From Pseudomonadota bacterium (GTDB taxonomy: Bacteria; Pseudomonadota; Alphaproteobacteria; Rhodospirillales; Casp-alpha2): a stretch of 9,751 bases of DNA. The notes under the pieces are model-generated. The model worked only from the letters and a program-made list of their open reading frames with translations. It made no database searches and was not told where the DNA came from. Location: the NCBI GenBank assembly GCA_027620395.1, contig JAQBZY010000027.1:1-9751 (forward strand), written 5' to 3'. This document shows, piece after piece, positions 6,860 through 9,751 of this stretch (position 1 is its first letter; each line of letters starts with the position of its first letter). Made by a program: the position numbers and the translations under genes.

Positions 6860-7563
6860 GCGGCAAACTTTATGGCCTCGGCGTCGGGCCCGGCGATCCG
6901 GAACTGCTGACACTCAAGGCCGTCCGCCTGATAGCCGCCGCCGATGTCATCGCCTACCCGGCGCCGGCCGGCGGCGCCGACAGCATGGCGAGGCGCATTG
7001 CCGCGCTGCACATTCCGGACGGCAAGATCGAGATCGTCATCGCGACGCCGATGCGGCCAGAAACATTTCCGGCCGACGATGTCTACGACGCCTATGCCGA
7101 CGAGATCGCCGGGCATCTGCGCGACGGCCACGATGTCGCGGTGCTGTGCGAGGGCGATCCGTTTCTCTATGGCTCGTTCATGTATCTGTTCGGCCGCTTG
7201 GCCGGCGAGTTCCCGACCGAGGTGGTGCCCGGCGTTTCCTCGCTGGGCGCCTGTGCCGCCCGGGCTGGCGTGCCCTTGGTGTCGCGAAATCAAGTCCTGG
7301 CCATCGTGCCGGCGCCGCTTTCTGAATCCGATCTGGAAACCCGGATCGCCGTGGCCGATGCGGTGGCGGTGATGAAGGTCGGACGGCATCTGGCCAAGAT
7401 TCGCCGAGTGCTGACGAAATTGGACCGGCTCGAAGGCGCGGTTTATATCGAGCGCGCCACGCTCGGTGACGAGTTGGTTTGTCCGCTGGCATCGGTCACT
7501 GCTGACACGGCGCCCTATTTCTCGATGATCCTGGTCCGCCGGACCGAGGCGGTGGACGCATGA
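6856..7563 (+). CDS. cobI: Precorrin-2 C20-methyltransferase (CobI/CbiL family)
   Basis: This SAM-dependent methyltransferase methylates C20 of (cobalt-)precorrin-2. From the GTG at 6856 it has 235 residues, a normal length. Family features include LYGLGVGPGDPELLTLKA (5-22), CEGDPFLYGSFMYLF (98-112), VVPGVSSLGACAARAGVPL (123-141), and VMKVGRH and YIERATL further on. An ATG at 6838 in the same frame would add six residues but has no Shine-Dalgarno. The GTG overlaps the cobL TGA as GTGA, has the purine-rich GGGGGCGGAAG just before it, and gives the typical MSGKLYGLGVGPG start. The downstream gene overlaps by ATGA. With CbiX in the operon, the in vivo substrate may be cobalt-factor II, the CbiL reaction; the sequence does not separate CobI from CbiL with certainty. 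Confidence 0.94.
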   Translation: MSGKLYGLGVGPGDPELLTLKAVRLIAAADVIAYPAPAGGADSMARRIAALHIPDGKIEIVIATPMRPETFPADDVYDAYADEIAGHLRDGHDVAVLCEGDPFLYGSFMYLFGRLAGEFPTEVVPGVSSLGACAARAGVPLVSRNQVLAIVPAPLSESDLETRIAVADAVAVMKVGRHLAKIRRVLTKLDRLEGAVYIERATLGDELVCPLASVTADTAPYFSMILVRRTEAVDA

Positions 7564-9377
7564 GCGGGCCGGCGTTGATCGCATTGACGGCAGCCGGCGA
7601 ATTATTGGCCCGGCGTCTGCAACCCGTGCTGCCTGGATCGGCGGTGCATGGATTGCAAACGAGGACCACGGCGCCGGATGTCCCATTCGCCGATACCGGC
7701 CCACATCTCCGAAAATTGTTCGAAGCTGGCGTGCCGATCGTCGGCATCGCGGCGGCGGGCATCTTGATCCGGCTTGTGGCGCCGGCGATCGCCGATAAGC
7801 GGAGCGAGCCGCCGATGATCGCCATCGCCGAGGACGGCAGCGCCGTGGTGCCGCTCTTGGGCGGCCATCGCGGCGCTAACCGGCTGGCGCGGGTGCTGGC
7901 GGATTTTCTAGGGATCAAGGCCGCCGTGACCACGGCCGGCGATGTTGGGCTCGGATTTGCCTTGGACGATCCACCGTCCGGTTGGGCCGTCGGCAATCGA
8001 CAAGCGGCAAAAGCAATCGCTGCGGCGCTTCTTGCTGGTGAACCAGTGGCGCTATTGCTGGACGACGGCGTCGACGCCGATCTGGATTGGCTCCGCGCAA
8101 CAGGCGCGGCGTTCAGCAATGATCCGGCACTGCGGCCGGCGGTGCGCGTGACGCACCGAATCGAAACTGCCGAAGACATCTTCGTCCTACATCCGAGATC
8201 ACTGGGGCTCGGCGTCGGTTGCGAACGCGGTTGCGATCCAAAGGAACTCCAGGCCTTGGCGCTTGCGGCCATGCGGGGCGCCGGCCTTTCGGACAAATCG
8301 GTCGCCTGCGTCGCGTCCTTGGATCTCAAGTCCGACGAGGCGGCGGTTGTACAGCTTGCGGCATCTTTGAGCGTGCCGGCCCGGTTCTTCGATGCCGCGA
8401 CTCTGGAAGCGGAAACGCCTCGCCTTGCCAATCCCTCCGAGATCGTGTTCGCCGAGGTCGGCTGTCACGGCGTCGCCGAGGGCGCGGCGCTGGCCGCCAC
8501 CGGGCCGTTCGGGCAGCTGCTGGTTCCGAAATTGAAATCGGCCCGCGCTACCGTCGCCTTGGCTCAGGCGCCGAAGCCGATCGATGCAACGATGATCGGA
8601 CAGGCCCGGGGCCGGCTATCCATCGTCGGCATCGGCCCGGGGGCGGCGGCCTGGCGGACGCCGGAGGCGACGGCGATGCTGCAAGCCGCGACCGATGTCG
8701 TCGGTTACGGGCTTTATCTCGATCTCCTGGGTGGCCTGATTGCCGGCAAGGCTCGGCACCAGTCGCAATTGTCGGAAGAGGAAGCGCGGGTCCGCATCGC
8801 GCTTGATCTCGCCGCCACCGGGCGGAACGTCGCCCTGGTCAGTTCCGGCGACGCCGGCATCTACGCCATGGCGGCCTTGGCGTTCGAGCTGTTGGAGCGC
8901 GACAACGACCCGGCCTGGAACCGCATCGACATTGCCGTCGCTCCGGGGATCTCGGCGGTGCAAGCGGCGGCGGCCCGGATCGGCGCGCCGCTCGGGCACG
9001 ATTTCGCGCTGATCTCGTTGTCCGATCTCTTGACGCCGTTCGCGGTGATCGAACGCCGGATCAAGGCCGCCGCCGAAGGCGATTTCGTGGTCGCGTTCTA
9101 TAATCCGGTCTCGAAGCGCAGGCGCACGCAACTGGCGGCGGCCAAGGAAATTCTGCTCAAGGCGCGACCGCCGGAGACGCCGGTGGTGCTGGCCAGAAAC
9201 TTGGGCCGCTTGGGCGAGCGGGTCGACGTGATCCGGCTTGCGGATTTAGATGTCGATGACGTCGATATGTTGACGCTGGTCCTGGTCGGCGCGTCGGCGA
9301 CCCGGCACATCAGGCAAGCTCAGCGGGAATGGGTCTACACGCCGCGCGGCTATGCGGCTAAACTCGGCGGCGCGTGA
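7560..9377 (+). CDS. cobJ: CbiG-CobJ/CbiH fusion: cobalt-precorrin-5A hydrolase plus (cobalt-)precorrin-3B C17-methyltransferase
   Basis: This 605-residue protein joins two steps of ring contraction. The N-terminal part (about 1-340) is CbiG. GIAAAGILIRLVAP (63-76) and PLLGGHRGANRLA (98-110) are the N-terminal domain, and residues about 140-213 match the middle region in position. LGLGVGCERGCDPKEL (215-230) through VGCHGVAEGAAL is the CobE/CbiG C-terminal domain. CbiG opens the ring-contraction lactone and releases acetaldehyde. The C-terminal part (about 352-602) is CobJ/CbiH: LSIVGIGPGAAAWRTPEA, SSGDAGIYAMA, APGISAVQAAAARIGAPLGH, ISLSDLLTPFAVIERR and FYNPVSKRRR. No Cys-rich Fe-S extension follows, unlike some CbiH proteins. 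The ATG overlaps the cobI stop (ATGA). A full CbiG N-terminus, and not only the CobE-like domain, favours the cobalt-early route. Similar fusions occur in other alphaproteobacteria, as far as I recall. Confidence 0.94.
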   Translation: MSGPALIALTAAGELLARRLQPVLPGSAVHGLQTRTTAPDVPFADTGPHLRKLFEAGVPIVGIAAAGILIRLVAPAIADKRSEPPMIAIAEDGSAVVPLLGGHRGANRLARVLADFLGIKAAVTTAGDVGLGFALDDPPSGWAVGNRQAAKAIAAALLAGEPVALLLDDGVDADLDWLRATGAAFSNDPALRPAVRVTHRIETAEDIFVLHPRSLGLGVGCERGCDPKELQALALAAMRGAGLSDKSVACVASLDLKSDEAAVVQLAASLSVPARFFDAATLEAETPRLANPSEIVFAEVGCHGVAEGAALAATGPFGQLLVPKLKSARATVALAQAPKPIDATMIGQARGRLSIVGIGPGAAAWRTPEATAMLQAATDVVGYGLYLDLLGGLIAGKARHQSQLSEEEARVRIALDLAATGRNVALVSSGDAGIYAMAALAFELLERDNDPAWNRIDIAVAPGISAVQAAAARIGAPLGHDFALISLSDLLTPFAVIERRIKAAAEGDFVVAFYNPVSKRRRTQLAAAKEILLKARPPETPVVLARNLGRLGERVDVIRLADLDVDDVDMLTLVLVGASATRHIRQAQREWVYTPRGYAAKLGGA

Positions 9378-9382
9378 TTTTG

Positions 9383-9388
9383 AAGGAG
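9383..9388 (+). promoter_or_regulatory. Strong Shine-Dalgarno for the right-edge gene
   Basis: AAGGAG lies 6 nt before the ATG at 9395. It is the best ribosome-binding site in the window, whereas the biosynthetic genes have weak or coupled starts. It lies in the 17-nt gap after the cobJ stop and indicates independent, efficient initiation. Confidence 0.8.
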
Positions 9389-9394
9389 ATCGAT

Positions 9395-9751
9395 ATGCGT
9401 TTTATCTTAATCGTCGCGGCGGCGTTGTTCGCGCTGCCCGCCTCGGCACAGCCGACAACGGCGCAAACCGGCACCGGCAAGGGGACGCTAGGCGATCTCG
9501 CCAGCGTCGTCTTTAAGGAGGCCGAGAAGCGTGTCATCGAGGAATATTTCGGAAAAGCGGCCATCGACGACGATACGGATAAAGACAAGAGCAAGGGCAA
9601 GGACAAAAAGAAGCATAAAGAGGCTAAAAAAGGCGGTGACGACGTCGGCAAAGGAAAGGGACATGGCCGCGGCAAGGGCCTGCCACCCGGTCTTGCCAAG
9701 CGCGACCAACTGCCACCCGGCCTCGCCAAGCGCGGCCACCGGTTGCCGCCC
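9395..9751 (+). CDS. Secreted Lys/Asp/Gly-rich protein with LPPGLAKR repeats (3' end outside the window)
   Basis: The frame runs 119 codons from the ATG at 9395 to the window edge with no stop. Residues 1-18 are a signal peptide (Arg, a hydrophobic core, then ASA before Gln19), so the product is exported to the periplasm or beyond. Residues 31-55 look like an amphipathic helix containing EAEKRVIEEYFGKA. Residues about 58-95 are low-complexity Asp, Lys and Gly with a few His. From 96 come LPPGLAKRDQ, LPPGLAKRGH and the start of a third LPP. Signal peptide, charged linker and LPPG-x-AKR repeats recall proteins annotated as CigR-like or RcnB-like in other proteobacteria. That is a recollection of layout, and the C-terminal domain that would decide it is missing. 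RcnB proteins act in nickel/cobalt homeostasis, which would fit the neighbourhood, but function is unassigned. The gene is 17 nt after cobJ and may be co-transcribed. Confidence 0.75.
   Translation, partial: MRFILIVAAALFALPASAQPTTAQTGTGKGTLGDLASVVFKEAEKRVIEEYFGKAAIDDDTDKDKSKGKDKKKHKEAKKGGDDVGKGKGHGRGKGLPPGLAKRDQLPPGLAKRGHRLPP
9680..9751 (+). repeat. 30-nt tandem repeats coding for LPPGLAKR units
   Basis: Units 9680-9709 and 9710-9739 share CTGCCACCCGG and GCCAAGCGCG and encode LPPGLAKRDQ and LPPGLAKRGH. After one extra Arg codon, a third partial copy (TTGCCGCCC, 9743-9751) reaches the edge. The third copy uses different codons, so the first two are probably a more recent duplication than the protein-level repeat itself. 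Confidence 0.8.

Noticed and set aside
6325..7704. A 459-codon open frame on the minus strand
   Set aside because: It lies antisense to cobL and cobI, which are certain from motifs. It has no family features and crosses gene boundaries without its own signals.
7496..8431. A 311-codon Ser/Ala-rich open frame on the minus strand
   Set aside because: It is antisense to the CbiG part of the fusion gene, and its composition is typical of a shadow frame.
9358..9739. Hydrophobic minus-strand open frames that look like membrane proteins
   Set aside because: They mirror the Lys/Asp-rich and Pro-rich + strand gene. Leu/Phe/Ser runs arise from the complement of Lys/Glu codons, and the + strand has a strong Shine-Dalgarno and a signal peptide.

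Overview
The window is GC-rich DNA with compact, mostly co-oriented genes and several GTG/TTG starts. It looks like the chromosome of an alphaproteobacterium, probably Rhodospirillales-like; this placement comes from gene style and domain architecture, since no marker gene is present. Most of it is a cobalamin (vitamin B12) biosynthesis locus. Six or seven of its genes are recognisable from family motifs.

Layout, left to right. (1) The last 39 codons of an unidentified gene (1-120, +). (2) cobQ/cbiP, cobyric acid synthase (143-1603, +), convergent with (3) cbiB/cobD, the membrane adenosylcobinamide-phosphate synthase (about 1616-2620, -). (4) A short divergent intergenic region with a small hairpin but no recognisable B12 riboswitch. 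(5) A membrane-anchored protein with kinesin-light-chain-type TPRs (2762-3829, +), closed by an intrinsic-terminator-like hairpin that overlaps its stop codon. (6) A tight five-gene corrin-ring operon on +: cbiX (cobaltochelatase with a CxxC motif and a very long His tail), cobH/cbiC (methylmutase), cobL (CbiE-CbiT fusion), cobI/cbiL (C20 methyltransferase) and a CbiG-CobJ/CbiH fusion. The last four are joined by 4-nt ATGA/GTGA overlaps. (7) After 17 nt and a strong Shine-Dalgarno, a secreted Lys/Asp/Gly-rich protein with LPPGLAKR repeats begins and runs off the right edge.

How the genes work together. CbiX inserts cobalt into sirohydrochlorin. CobI/CbiL methylates C20. CobJ/CbiH methylates C17 and contracts the ring. 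CbiG opens the resulting lactone and releases the two-carbon fragment. CobL (CbiE+CbiT) methylates C5 and C15 and decarboxylates. CobH/CbiC moves the C11 methyl to C12. CobQ then amidates the side chains, and CbiB attaches the aminopropanol arm. CbiX together with a full-length CbiG domain points to early cobalt insertion (the 'anaerobic' route), although several of the enzymes resemble those named Cob in aerobic organisms. CbiF/CobM, CbiD, CbiJ/CobK, CbiA/CobB, the SUMT and the nucleotide-loop genes are not in this window.

The least explained items are the His tail with its internal DNA duplication, the TPR protein inserted in the locus, and the truncated LPPGLAKR-repeat protein next to the cobalt genes.
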